Source: an uncultured Spartobacteria bacterium | GTDB lineage: Bacteria; Verrucomicrobiota; Verrucomicrobiae; Chthoniobacterales; UBA6821 | DNA length: 6,228 nucleotides | Direction: 5' to 3' | Assembly (NCBI GenBank): GCA_903919105.1 | Contig: CAIXGT010000275.1 | Coordinates: forward strand, 1 to 6,228 | Part shown: in pieces, positions 1-5,865 of the stretch | Position numbering within the stretch: the stretch's first letter is position 1 | Layout: each line of letters opens with the position of its first letter | The notes under the pieces: model-generated | The model's input: only the letters and a program-made list of their open reading frames with translations | Told to the model about the DNA's origin: nothing | The model's database searches: none | Program-made: the position numbers and the translations under genes

Positions 1-165
1 ACCCTCGATGCTGGGCGCAATATCGTCGTCGCGGGCAAGCGAACGATCGCACTCTGCGGGGTCAGCGATCTGGTGGTCGTGGAGACAGATGATGCAGTCC
101 TTGTCTGCCACCGCAACGCGGTTCAGCAGATTAAGAATTTGCCTCTCCCTCCGGAGCTGAAGTGA
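1..165 (+). CDS. manC: Mannose-1-phosphate guanylyltransferase, C-terminal fragment (5' end outside window)
   Basis: Frame 1 is open from the left edge to a TGA at 163-165 and encodes the last 54 residues of a longer protein. The stretch GKRTIALCGVSDLVVVETDD (residues 13-32), followed directly by AVLVCHR, is the typical C-terminal end of bacterial mannose-1-phosphate guanylyltransferases. In these enzymes the 'GLxDLVVVDTxDALLVC' segment closes the domain after the nucleotidyltransferase fold. The enzyme is cytoplasmic and makes GDP-mannose from mannose 1-phosphate and GTP for glycan and polysaccharide synthesis. The catalytic N-terminal part (GGxGxRLxPLS loop) lies outside the window, so activity cannot be judged. 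The protein ends soon after the family core (IKNLPLPPELK), so no phosphomannose-isomerase domain is fused behind it. It converges on the minus-strand block across a gap of about 430 nt. A related sugar-phosphate nucleotidyltransferase is the main alternative. Confidence 0.82.
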   Translation, partial: TLDAGRNIVVAGKRTIALCGVSDLVVVETDDAVLVCHRNAVQQIKNLPLPPELK

Positions 166-198
166 AGCCCGAAAGGCTGAAGCGGTTTAAGCTGTAGG

Positions 199-214
199 CT
201 AGAGCATCTTCTAG
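199..214 (+). terminator. Weak hairpin downstream of manC (possible 3' end)
   Basis: CTAGA (199-203) and TCTAG (210-214) can pair around the loop GCATCT, 33 nt after the manC stop. A smaller stem, AGCC/GGCT, lies at 166-178. Neither is followed by a T-run on the plus strand, so this is at best a weak or factor-dependent end for manC. The rest of 166-247 shows nothing else I can name. Confidence 0.2.
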
Positions 215-247
215 TCAATCTGTCGCCTGAGGGGAGACTGCATGATT

Positions 248-477
248 AATATGGAACTCAGGAACTCAGGAGGGAAAAATGCAGAACCAAGCCGTAAATT
301 TGGTGGAAAGCATGCCAAGGAGGGAGACGAGCTCTTGTGATGGGAGTAATCCGTACATGACGCTGTGGCACAGCGGAGAGTGCTCGATAAGCATGAAGCA
401 GGAGCTCTCGGTTCTTTCATCGTCGGCACGACGCCACTCCAGTCTCATTCATTTCCTGAGTTCCTGAGTTCCATATT
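248..477. mobile_element. MITE-like element with 24-bp perfect terminal inverted repeats, no coding content
   Basis: The arms at 248-271 and 454-477 are perfect 24-bp reverse complements. Each arm contains two tandem copies of the 8-mer GGAACTCA plus a trailing GG, so the ends are themselves short tandem repeats. The 182-bp interior has no convincing gene; its short ORFs on both strands (about 60-70 codons) resemble no family I know. Near the middle is a 15-bp palindrome, CGCTGTG-G-CACAGCG (361-375). GAGCTC occurs at 329-334 and at 402-407, equidistant from the palindrome centre at 368. The 7-mer ATTCATT recurs at 447-453, 475-481 and 492-498 around the right arm. I see no clear target-site duplication. 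The position between convergent genes is a tolerant insertion site. A non-autonomous element or a dispersed genomic palindromic repeat is the best reading; a structured RNA is an alternative. Confidence 0.6.
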
Positions 478-509
478 CATTCCCTCATCGCATTCATTTT
501 CAGAGCGTC

Positions 510-532
510 AAAAAAAACCGAAAACGCTTTCG
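510..532 (-). terminator. Intrinsic terminator, distal of a tandem pair
   Basis: Read on the minus strand, CGAAA (532-528), loop GCGT and TTTCG (523-519) form a short stem. One G and then eight consecutive T residues (517-510) follow. The stem is weak, but the uninterrupted T-tract directly behind it is the classic layout. It lies 64-86 nt past the stop of the last minus-strand gene and would back up the terminator at 539-564. Confidence 0.5.
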
Positions 533-538
533 TAGGTT

Positions 539-564
539 AAAAACTGAAAATCTCCCACGGAGAT
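539..564 (-). terminator. Intrinsic terminator for the minus-strand gene block
   Basis: On the minus strand, ATCTCC (564-559) pairs with GGAGAT (555-550) around the loop GTG, followed by TTTCAGTTTTT down to 539. CTGAAAA (582-576) can also pair with TTTTCAG (550-544), giving an alternative longer stem. It begins about 32 nt after the stop of the gene at 596-1225, the expected place for the end of that transcript. Confidence 0.6.
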
Positions 565-595
565 ACCCAGCAAGGTTTTCAGAAAAGACCAAGCC

Positions 596-1225
596 CTACT
601 TATTGACGGGAGTTCCTAGGGAGCTAAGCCACTCCTTCTTCTGCTCAGGAGTCAGGAGATGCAGCAGGCTACGCGCCGTCGTGCGATGGATCTGGTGCAG
701 GTCGATCTCTTTGCGAAGAGCAGATTTCTTACCGGCCAGGAAGGCCTTCTGAACCTCGGCGGCCTTGGCAGAGTCGAAGGAGCGGATTTCAGTGACCTTA
801 TGGCGCTGATCAGGTGTAAACTTGAGGATGTCCTGCTCGCTCGGAGAGAGAAGAAAGAGTCCACCATCAAACTGGCGTTCAATCTGCCGGCAGCGGATTC
901 GCTGAGCTGGCGTCATTACATTGATCACACGCTGATTGCAGGAAGCTTGGTAGGCGACGAGTTTCTTCTCAGCCGAGTTGTCGAACGATAAATCGAACAG
1001 CCCTGTAGCTGAAACAACGCCAACCTTGGCCCTGTACTCGGCACTAACCGCATCGATACGAACCTTCTGGATGGGGGTGAGCTTCAGATCGTTGCAAACG
1101 GCCGACTGGTTTAGCAGGACAGGCATGTAGGAGATGCTGTCGGACGTCGAGGCGCTGGGGATCGTGGCCGCTGGGGCGGATTCCAGAGTCAGGGCCAGTA
1201 ATGGCAGGAGAAGGAAACGTTTCAT
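596..1225 (-). CDS. Secreted LTxxQ-repeat (Spy/CpxP-like) protein, paralogue of the upstream neighbour
   Basis: A 209-residue protein with an N-terminal signal peptide: MKRF, then a leucine-rich core (residues 5-14) and a likely signal-peptidase I site near APA/A (17-20). It is therefore probably periplasmic. The mature part carries four LTxxQ-type motifs: LTPIQ (49-53), MTPAQ (104-108), FTPDQ (136-140) and LTPEQ (191-195). They are arranged as two similar halves, each opening with 'L-K-[LF]-T-P-x-Q' and closing with '[VL]-[ML]-T-P-x-Q'. LTxxQ motifs mark the alpha-helical hairpins of the Spy/CpxP group (periplasmic chaperone and envelope-stress proteins). That family link is by motif and helix-rich composition only; the function is not established. 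Three cysteines (C44, C96, C112) are present. It is clearly paralogous to the gene at 1305-2000, sharing NQR, RQIERQ, SPSEQ and QKK-x-W. The ATG at 1225 is the only start that keeps a normal signal peptide. It has no Shine-Dalgarno sequence. Confidence 0.82.
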   Translation of the reverse strand: MKRFLLLPLLALTLESAPAATIPSASTSDSISYMPVLLNQSAVCNDLKLTPIQKVRIDAVSAEYRAKVGVVSATGLFDLSFDNSAEKKLVAYQASCNQRVINVMTPAQRIRCRQIERQFDGGLFLLSPSEQDILKFTPDQRHKVTEIRSFDSAKAAEVQKAFLAGKKSALRKEIDLHQIHRTTARSLLHLLTPEQKKEWLSSLGTPVNK

Positions 1226-1267
1226 GGGATGTCTGAAAAATTGGAGTTACTAGCTTAGGAACGAACA

Positions 1268-1302
1268 GCAAGGGGCATCGTTCCGACGATGACCCGACTT
1301 GC
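1268..1302 (-). terminator. Strong intercistronic hairpin between the two LTxxQ genes
   Basis: Three stacked stems nest perfectly: GCAAG/CTTGC (1268-1272 with 1298-1302), GGG/CCC (1273-1275 with 1293-1295) and CATCGT/ACGATG (1276-1281 with 1286-1291). The tetraloop is TCCG in the plus-strand reading (CGGA in the transcript). One side carries a 2-nt and a 1-nt bulge. That gives 14 pairs, starting 2 nt after the stop of the upstream minus-strand gene. No clean T-run follows on the minus strand (TGTTCGTTCC), so it may be a partial terminator, an RNA-processing site or a 3'-end stabiliser that sets different levels of the two paralogues. The structure is read directly; its role is inferred. Confidence 0.55.
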
Positions 1303-1304
1303 AA

Positions 1305-2000
1305 TTAATAGCCTTCGAAGAGGGATTTCGTGTTCGCGTTTGGATCGCTGAACTTAGGCAGGCCCATCTTCTGACCACTCAGAACGAGCCAATGTTTTTT
1401 CTGACTCGCAGTCAGCACAGAAATCATCTGATTGGACGTGCCGCTCTGGATCTGGTGGCGCTTTATGTCGGCCCAGAAAGGGGAAAGCTTTCCAGAGGCG
1501 GATTGAGCATTGAGGGCGGTGACCTTCGCGTTGGACGACTTAGCAATCGACGCAAGCTGCTGCTGCTGCTGTGGAGTGAGACCTAGCAATTGCTGCTCGG
1601 AGGGCGATGTCAGGAGATTGCCCTTGAGCATCTGGCGCTCAATCTGGCGGAGGCGATCCTGTTGGGAGGAACTGAGCACGGCAAGTGCTCGCTGGTTGAA
1701 TTTCTTACTCAAGGACTTCAGGTCCCAGTTGGCACGGATTCCGGCATCCTCATCAGCCATGCCGATCGCGGTGATTTGCTTTGCGCGGGACTTGTACTCG
1801 GTCCTGAGCGAATCTAGCAGGGCGCACTGCAGGGAAGAGAGTTTCAGATCCTGTCGGACAGGATCGAGGCCCAGCAGCACGGGTACCGAGCCCGGATGAT
1901 CATTGCCTACTCCCGCAGTTGCCGTCGTGGTCGGCAACTGTGCTGTGGAGTAACTGGTAAGAGCTGCGGCAAGGAGAAATGGAAGGAAACGTTTCATCAT
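1305..2000 (-). CDS. Secreted LTxxQ-repeat (Spy/CpxP-like) protein, first of the tandem pair
   Basis: A 231-residue exported protein. The start is taken at the ATG-ATG pair (2000 or 1997), because MKRFLPFLLAAALTSYSTAQ is a complete signal peptide with a likely cut near AQ/L and matches the MKRF start of the paralogue at 596-1225. A longer frame opening with TTG at 2051 would bury the signal peptide behind a tail overlapping tal, so I reject it. Numbering from the second Met, the LTxxQ positions are degenerate: LSSLQ (53-57), LSSSQ (108-112), LTPQQ (140-144) and LTASQ (195-199). Only the third keeps TP. RQIERQ (117-122) and SPSEQ (131-135) are shared with the paralogue. There is a five-glutamine run (143-147) from a CAG5 tract, and an extra polar C-terminal tail of about 20 residues (LPKFSDPNANTKSLFEGY). 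It has no cysteines in its first 50 residues and one at 58. Periplasmic location is likely; function is unknown. It starts 44 nt after the tal stop, with no Shine-Dalgarno box. Confidence 0.8.
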   Translation of the reverse strand: MMKRFLPFLLAAALTSYSTAQLPTTTATAGVGNDHPGSVPVLLGLDPVRQDLKLSSLQCALLDSLRTEYKSRAKQITAIGMADEDAGIRANWDLKSLSKKFNQRALAVLSSSQQDRLRQIERQMLKGNLLTSPSEQQLLGLTPQQQQQLASIAKSSNAKVTALNAQSASGKLSPFWADIKRHQIQSGTSNQMISVLTASQKKHWLVLSGQKMGLPKFSDPNANTKSLFEGY

Positions 2001-2044
2001 CGTGGGCAGGTTAGGAACTCGAGAAAGAGGCGGACAGTACGAAA

Positions 2045-2998
2045 TCAGCAAGCCTGGGCGATCATGCCCTCAAGCTTGACGATATCGGCACCAAACTTGC
2101 GAATGCCCTCGGCCAGCTTATCGGTGGCCATAGCATCTTCGTTCAAGAGCCAACGGAAGCTCTTCTCGTCGAAAGGAATCCGCTCAATCTCCATCTCCTT
2201 GGCCGCCTCTGGGCTCAGGACGCGGGGCATCGGCTCGGTGGACTGCTCGAGCTTCTCGAGAATGTCGGGGCTGATGGTGAGAAGATCGCAGCCTGCAAGT
2301 GCAACGATTTCGCCGGTATTGCGGAAGCTGGCACCCATGACCTGGGTCTCGTAGCCGAACTTCTTGAAGTAGTTGTAGATCTTATGGACCGACTGGACAC
2401 CGGGATCCTCCATGCCGACATATTCCTTGCCGGTAGTCGCCTTGTAGTAGTCATAGATACGACCGACAAAGGGAGAGATGAGGCGGGCCTTGGCCTCGGC
2501 ACAGGCGACGGCCTGAGGCATCGAGAACATGAGTGTCAGGTTGCAGTTGATACCTTCCTTCTGGAGGACTTCAGCGGCACGGATGCCCTCCCATGAGGAG
2601 GCGATCTTGATCAGGACGCGCTCACGGTCGATGCCAACGCTCTTGTAGAGGCCGATCAGGTAGCGGGCCTTCTCGAGTGTTGCCTCGGTATCAAAGGAGA
2701 GACGAGCATCCACTTCGGTGCTGACACGTCCTGGGACGATCTTGAGGATCTCGCAACCGAACAGAATGAGCGTGTCGTCGATGATTTTCTTCCAAAGGGA
2801 AGAACCGGAAAGACTGGATCCCTTGTTATCGGCGATCGCCTTATCCAGAAGCGTGCGGTATTGGGGATTCAGAACCGCCTTGAGAATGAGCGAGGGATTC
2901 GTTGTGGCATCTTGGGGCTGGAATTTCTTGATGTCCTCGAAATTGCCCGTGTCGGCGACGACTGTGGTGAATTGCTTGAGTTCTTGGAGTTGGTTCAT
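2045..2998 (-). CDS. tal: Transaldolase
   Basis: Cytoplasmic enzyme of the non-oxidative pentose phosphate pathway. It moves a dihydroxyacetone unit between sedoheptulose 7-phosphate and glyceraldehyde 3-phosphate, giving erythrose 4-phosphate and fructose 6-phosphate. Counting from the ATG at 2998 it has 317 residues, the same as E. coli TalB, and aligns with TalB along its whole length. Signature 1 is DATTNPSLI (30-38). Signature 2 is [18 protein letters not shown], with the Schiff-base lysine K131. Other active-site residues at the expected places are D16 (VVADTG), N34 and E95 (STEVD). ISPFVGR (174-180) and MGASFRN (221-227) are also conserved. Starts at 3004 (ATG) or 3013 (TTG) would add 2 or 5 residues; 2998 is preferred because it matches the family N-terminus. 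None has a Shine-Dalgarno sequence. It follows glpX by 97 nt and probably has its own promoter. Confidence 0.96.
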   Translation of the reverse strand: MNQLQELKQFTTVVADTGNFEDIKKFQPQDATTNPSLILKAVLNPQYRTLLDKAIADNKGSSLSGSSLWKKIIDDTLILFGCEILKIVPGRVSTEVDARLSFDTEATLEKARYLIGLYKSVGIDRERVLIKIASSWEGIRAAEVLQKEGINCNLTLMFSMPQAVACAEAKARLISPFVGRIYDYYKATTGKEYVGMEDPGVQSVHKIYNYFKKFGYETQVMGASFRNTGEIVALAGCDLLTISPDILEKLEQSTEPMPRVLSPEAAKEMEIERIPFDEKSFRWLLNEDAMATDKLAEGIRKFGADIVKLEGMIAQAC

Positions 2999-3049
2999 GC
3001 TCATATCGGACAAGTGTTGGACTTTATCGCTGTGGAAGGCAATTCCTGA

Positions 3050-3079
3050 ATTATATCGGAAAAGATGCTTCCCTGATAA
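3050..3079 (-). promoter_or_regulatory. Putative sigma-70-type promoter for tal
   Basis: On the minus strand the glpX-tal gap contains a perfect TATAAT (3055-3050). An 18-bp spacer separates it from TTATCA (3079-3074), a 4/6 match to TTGACA. Transcription would start about 45 nt before the tal ATG. The -35 is weak, so the call rests mainly on the perfect -10 and the intergenic position. Confidence 0.4.
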
Positions 3080-3095
3080 AATCTCCTAAATCCCC

Positions 3096-4148
3096 CTAGA
3101 GATGCTCCTCACCCCGCAGGCTACGCAGGTGGATGGTCTTCACTTCCAGATCATGAACGGCCCTGATATATCGGACCGTCTTGCTCCGGGAACGCATCAG
3201 GATCGAGTGCGTGATGGCTGTCTTGCCGATCAGCTTAACCCCGGGCAGCATGGGACTATCACTGATGCCGGTCGCGCAGAAGATGGCACTGTCACCATGA
3301 ACCAGGTCATCACGGTGGTAAACGCGCTCCAGATCGGCGGGAGTCAGCGTTTTCAACAATTCCGCCCGCTCCTCATCATCACGAGGCCACATGCGCAGCA
3401 GGATATCCCCACCCAAGGCTTTCAGGGCTGCCGCTGTCAGAATCCCCTCCGGAGCACCTCCCATTCCCACGTAGAGATCGATACCTGAATCATGCAGGGA
3501 AGGAGCCACAGCCGCCGTGATATCTCCATCGGCGATCAGGCGGAGTGAGGCGCCGGCACGACGCACTGCATCCGTGTAGGGCTGGTTGCGGGGGCGGTCC
3601 AGAACCGTCACCACCAGTTCACCGATTCTTTTTCCCAGAGCCTTGGCGACATGCTCCAATGTCTGCTCGAAGGGGTCATCCAGCAAGATTGGCGCGATAG
3701 TGCCGTTGAGAATGCACCGTTCCACACGGGCCCCGTAGGCAAGTTTCTCAACATAAAAGCTGGGGATATTGACCATACTGCTTTTCTTGCCATCGGGGAC
3801 AAGGACAGCGGACATGACGGAAATCGAATTGGGCATCCCCTTGGAGATGTTGCTGGTGCCGTCAATCGGATCGAGGGCGATATCGAAGCGGGGATCGTCT
3901 TTACCCCAGCGTCCCAACCTGTCGCCAAGAAAAATACCCGGTGCCTGATCCTTGATCCCCTCACCAATCACGACCTCTCCGCGGATGTCGACCAGGTCGA
4001 ACATCCCCTTGATCGCATCGCAGGCGGCCTCATCGGCGGCCTCCTTGTCACCCCGACCCATACATTGCATAGAGTGGAGAGCAGCGTTTTCTGTGGCACG
4101 GACGAACTCAAATTCAACCATCCGCTCAAGATCCTGGGTTTCACTCAT
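3096..4148 (-). CDS. glpX: Class II fructose-1,6-bisphosphatase (GlpX family)
   Basis: A 350-residue cytoplasmic phosphatase that hydrolyses fructose 1,6-bisphosphate to fructose 6-phosphate, the committed step of gluconeogenesis. Conserved metal and phosphate ligands of the GlpX fold are visible: D34 in GRGDK (31-35), E63 in IGEG (61-64), D93, D96 and T98 in LDPIDGT (92-98), and E234 in GMGGAPEGI (228-236). ATEN (18-21), FYVEKL (131-136) and CATGI (291-295) are other family hallmarks. Two sites differ from E. coli GlpX. DPIEGT is DPIDGT here, closer to the inositol-phosphatase motif, and GEGEIDEAP is GEGIKDQAP. Some class II enzymes, such as those of cyanobacteria, also act on sedoheptulose 1,7-bisphosphate; that cannot be decided here. 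The ATG at 4148 is 27 nt after the pyrG stop, so the two are likely co-transcribed. There is no Shine-Dalgarno box. The next gene, tal, shares the product fructose 6-phosphate. Confidence 0.95.
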   Translation of the reverse strand: MSETQDLERMVEFEFVRATENAALHSMQCMGRGDKEAADEAACDAIKGMFDLVDIRGEVVIGEGIKDQAPGIFLGDRLGRWGKDDPRFDIALDPIDGTSNISKGMPNSISVMSAVLVPDGKKSSMVNIPSFYVEKLAYGARVERCILNGTIAPILLDDPFEQTLEHVAKALGKRIGELVVTVLDRPRNQPYTDAVRRAGASLRLIADGDITAAVAPSLHDSGIDLYVGMGGAPEGILTAAALKALGGDILLRMWPRDDEERAELLKTLTPADLERVYHRDDLVHGDSAIFCATGISDSPMLPGVKLIGKTAITHSILMRSRSKTVRYIRAVHDLEVKTIHLRSLRGEEHL

Positions 4149-4175
4149 GGCAAGGGAATCTGAAGCAGAGAAAGC

Positions 4176-5768
4176 TTAACCGATCGAGGCACGGATAAAT
4201 TCGTCGAAGAGCGGATGCGGAGCCTCGGGCTTGCTGAGGAACTCCGGATGGAACTGCACGGCGATGAACCAGGGATGGTCCGGGTATTCGATAATCTCAA
4301 CAAGTGAACCATCTGGAGAGGTGCCGGAAATGACCAAACCCTTCTCCTCCATGCGCTCACGGTAGGCGTTGTTGAACTCATAGCGGTGACGGTGACGCTC
4401 GGCGATCTCAGCCTGCCCGTAGAGCCTATGAGCGAGCGAATCTGACTTCAGCAAGGCTGGCCAGGAACCGAGGCGCATCGACCCACCCTTGCCGGTCACC
4501 TCCTTCTGGTCGTCAAGCAGCGCAATGACGGGATGCGGGGTCGCGGGTTCAAACTCCGTACTATTGGCTCCCTCCAACCCGCAGACATTTCTGGCAAACT
4601 CGATCGTCGCGATCTGCATACCGAGGCAGATGCCGAGGAAAGGAATCTTGTTCTCCCTGGCATACCGGGCGGCGGCGATCTTCCCCTCGGTCCCACGGTC
4701 GCCGAAGCCACCGGGAACAAGGATACCGGAGACTCCACTCAGGAAAATTTCAGCCCCTTCGGCCTCGATCTGCTCGGCATCCACGATCTCCAGGTCGACG
4801 CCGCAGTCGTTGGCTCCTCCCGCGTGGCAGAGCGACTCGTAAATGCTCTTGTAGGCATCCTGCAACTCCACGTACTTGCCGACCACGGCGATCTTGACAC
4901 GTCGTGACGGATTCACGATCGAGTGCACGACCATCTTCCAGCGCTCCATGTCGGCCGGCCGCGTGTCCAGATGAAGGAGCTGGCAGACCTTCTCATCCAG
5001 CCCCTCCGTCTGAAGCATCAGCGGGAATTCGTAGATGGAGTTCTCGACATCCCTCGCCTCGATCACCGAGCTGATGGGAACATTGCAGTAGAGGGAAAGC
5101 TTTTCGCGGACATCCGTTTCCAGCGGCTTCTCGGTGCGGCAGATAAGCACCTCGGGCTGGAGCCCGATCTCGCGCAGTTTGGCTACGCTCTGCTGGGTCG
5201 GCTTGGTCTTCAGCTCACCGGCGGCCTTGATGTAAGGAACGAGGGTCACATGCATCAGGATCGCGTTCTCATGACCTACCTGCAGGATGAACTGACGGAT
5301 CGCCTCGAGGAAGGGAAGGCCCTCGATGTCACCGGTGGTGCCGCCGATTTCCGTGATGAGGATGTCGGCCTTGCCGGTCTTCTCGAAGCTGCGAATACGG
5401 CTTTTGATCTCGTCGGTGATATGGGGGATCACCTGGACCGTCTTGCCGAGATAGTCGCCGCGGCGTTCCTTCGCGAGGACCGTCTCATAGACCTGGCCGC
5501 TGGTGAGGTTGTTATCACGGGTCAGCTCGCATTTCGTGAAGCGCTCGTAGTGCCCGAGATCGAGATCCGTTTCAGCTCCGTCGGCAAGGACATAGACCTC
5601 GCCGTGCTGGAGGGGATTCATCGTGCCCGGGTCGACATTCAGGTAGGGATCGAGCTTCTGCAGCGTCACGCGCAGCCCGCGATGCTCCAGCAGAGTACCC
5701 AAGGAAGCGGCCGCGAGGCCCTTTCCGAGAGAACTGACCACACCACCTGTGACGAAAATATACTTCAT
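4176..5768 (-). CDS. pyrG: CTP synthase
   Basis: A cytoplasmic enzyme that aminates UTP to CTP using ATP and glutamine, the last step of pyrimidine nucleotide synthesis. It has 530 residues, slightly shorter than E. coli PyrG (545). The N-terminal amidoligase domain covers about residues 1-270, with the loop [10 protein letters not shown] (8-17, K16), the Mg/ATP ligands D70 ([10 protein letters not shown]) and E140 ([13 protein letters not shown]), and the UTP-site segment KTKPTQQSV (187-195). The C-terminal class I glutaminase domain covers about 290-530, with the oxyanion region PGGFGDRG (352-359), the nucleophile C381 in GICLGMQ, and H507 and E509 in FHPEF. All key catalytic residues are present, so the enzyme should be active. 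The ATG at 5768 gives the standard [17 protein letters not shown] start. No Shine-Dalgarno box precedes it; the upstream bases are pyrimidine-rich. It stands 97 nt after a DUF1802-like gene and 27 nt before glpX. Confidence 0.98.
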   Translation of the reverse strand: MKYIFVTGGVVSSLGKGLAAASLGTLLEHRGLRVTLQKLDPYLNVDPGTMNPLQHGEVYVLADGAETDLDLGHYERFTKCELTRDNNLTSGQVYETVLAKERRGDYLGKTVQVIPHITDEIKSRIRSFEKTGKADILITEIGGTTGDIEGLPFLEAIRQFILQVGHENAILMHVTLVPYIKAAGELKTKPTQQSVAKLREIGLQPEVLICRTEKPLETDVREKLSLYCNVPISSVIEARDVENSIYEFPLMLQTEGLDEKVCQLLHLDTRPADMERWKMVVHSIVNPSRRVKIAVVGKYVELQDAYKSIYESLCHAGGANDCGVDLEIVDAEQIEAEGAEIFLSGVSGILVPGGFGDRGTEGKIAAARYARENKIPFLGICLGMQIATIEFARNVCGLEGANSTEFEPATPHPVIALLDDQKEVTGKGGSMRLGSWPALLKSDSLAHRLYGQAEIAERHRHRYEFNNAYRERMEEKGLVISGTSPDGSLVEIIEYPDHPWFIAVQFHPEFLSKPEAPHPLFDEFIRASIG

Positions 5769-5820
5769 GGACTAGGGATCATAGGGAGGCCTGTCGGAAA
5801 ATCCAGCTCGGCCATCGGCA

Positions 5821-5851
5821 CGACGCAAAATTTCCCGTCGAGTCCCACTCG
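5821..5851 (-). other. Overlapping hairpins between the DUF1802-like gene and pyrG
   Basis: On the minus strand CGAGT (5851-5847) pairs with ACTCG (5843-5839) around GGG. CGACG (5840-5836) can instead pair with CGTCG (5825-5821) across a 10-nt A/T-rich loop. The two stems share two bases (5839-5840), so they partly exclude each other. They lie 15-45 nt after the upstream stop. This could be a weak transcript end or a small leader switch before pyrG; no T-run supports a true terminator. A TATGAT at 5783-5778 resembles a -10 box only 9 nt before the pyrG ATG, but I see no matching -35. Confidence 0.25.
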
Positions 5852-5865
5852 GAGAGATCGCTTCC

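Noticed and set aside
211..467. Short frames of 60-72 codons inside the inverted-repeat element, on both strands
   Set aside because: They run into the terminal repeats, overlap each other on opposite strands, lack ribosome sites and resemble nothing known.
1557..1571. CTG5 trinucleotide run as a possible phase-variable repeat
   Set aside because: It is in frame, so a length change would only add or remove glutamines, and five units is short.
1510..1899. Plus-strand frames antisense to the first LTxxQ gene
   Set aside because: They sit opposite a gene with a signal peptide and paralogue support, and are rich in Cys, Arg and Ser, as expected of antisense shadows.
2001..2051. Extended start for the first LTxxQ gene (TTG at 2051) overlapping the end of tal
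   Set aside because: It would place 17 residues before a complete signal peptide that matches the start of its paralogue.
3651..4163. 170-codon plus-strand frame antisense to glpX
   Set aside because: Entirely inside the intact GlpX gene and with no recognisable motif.
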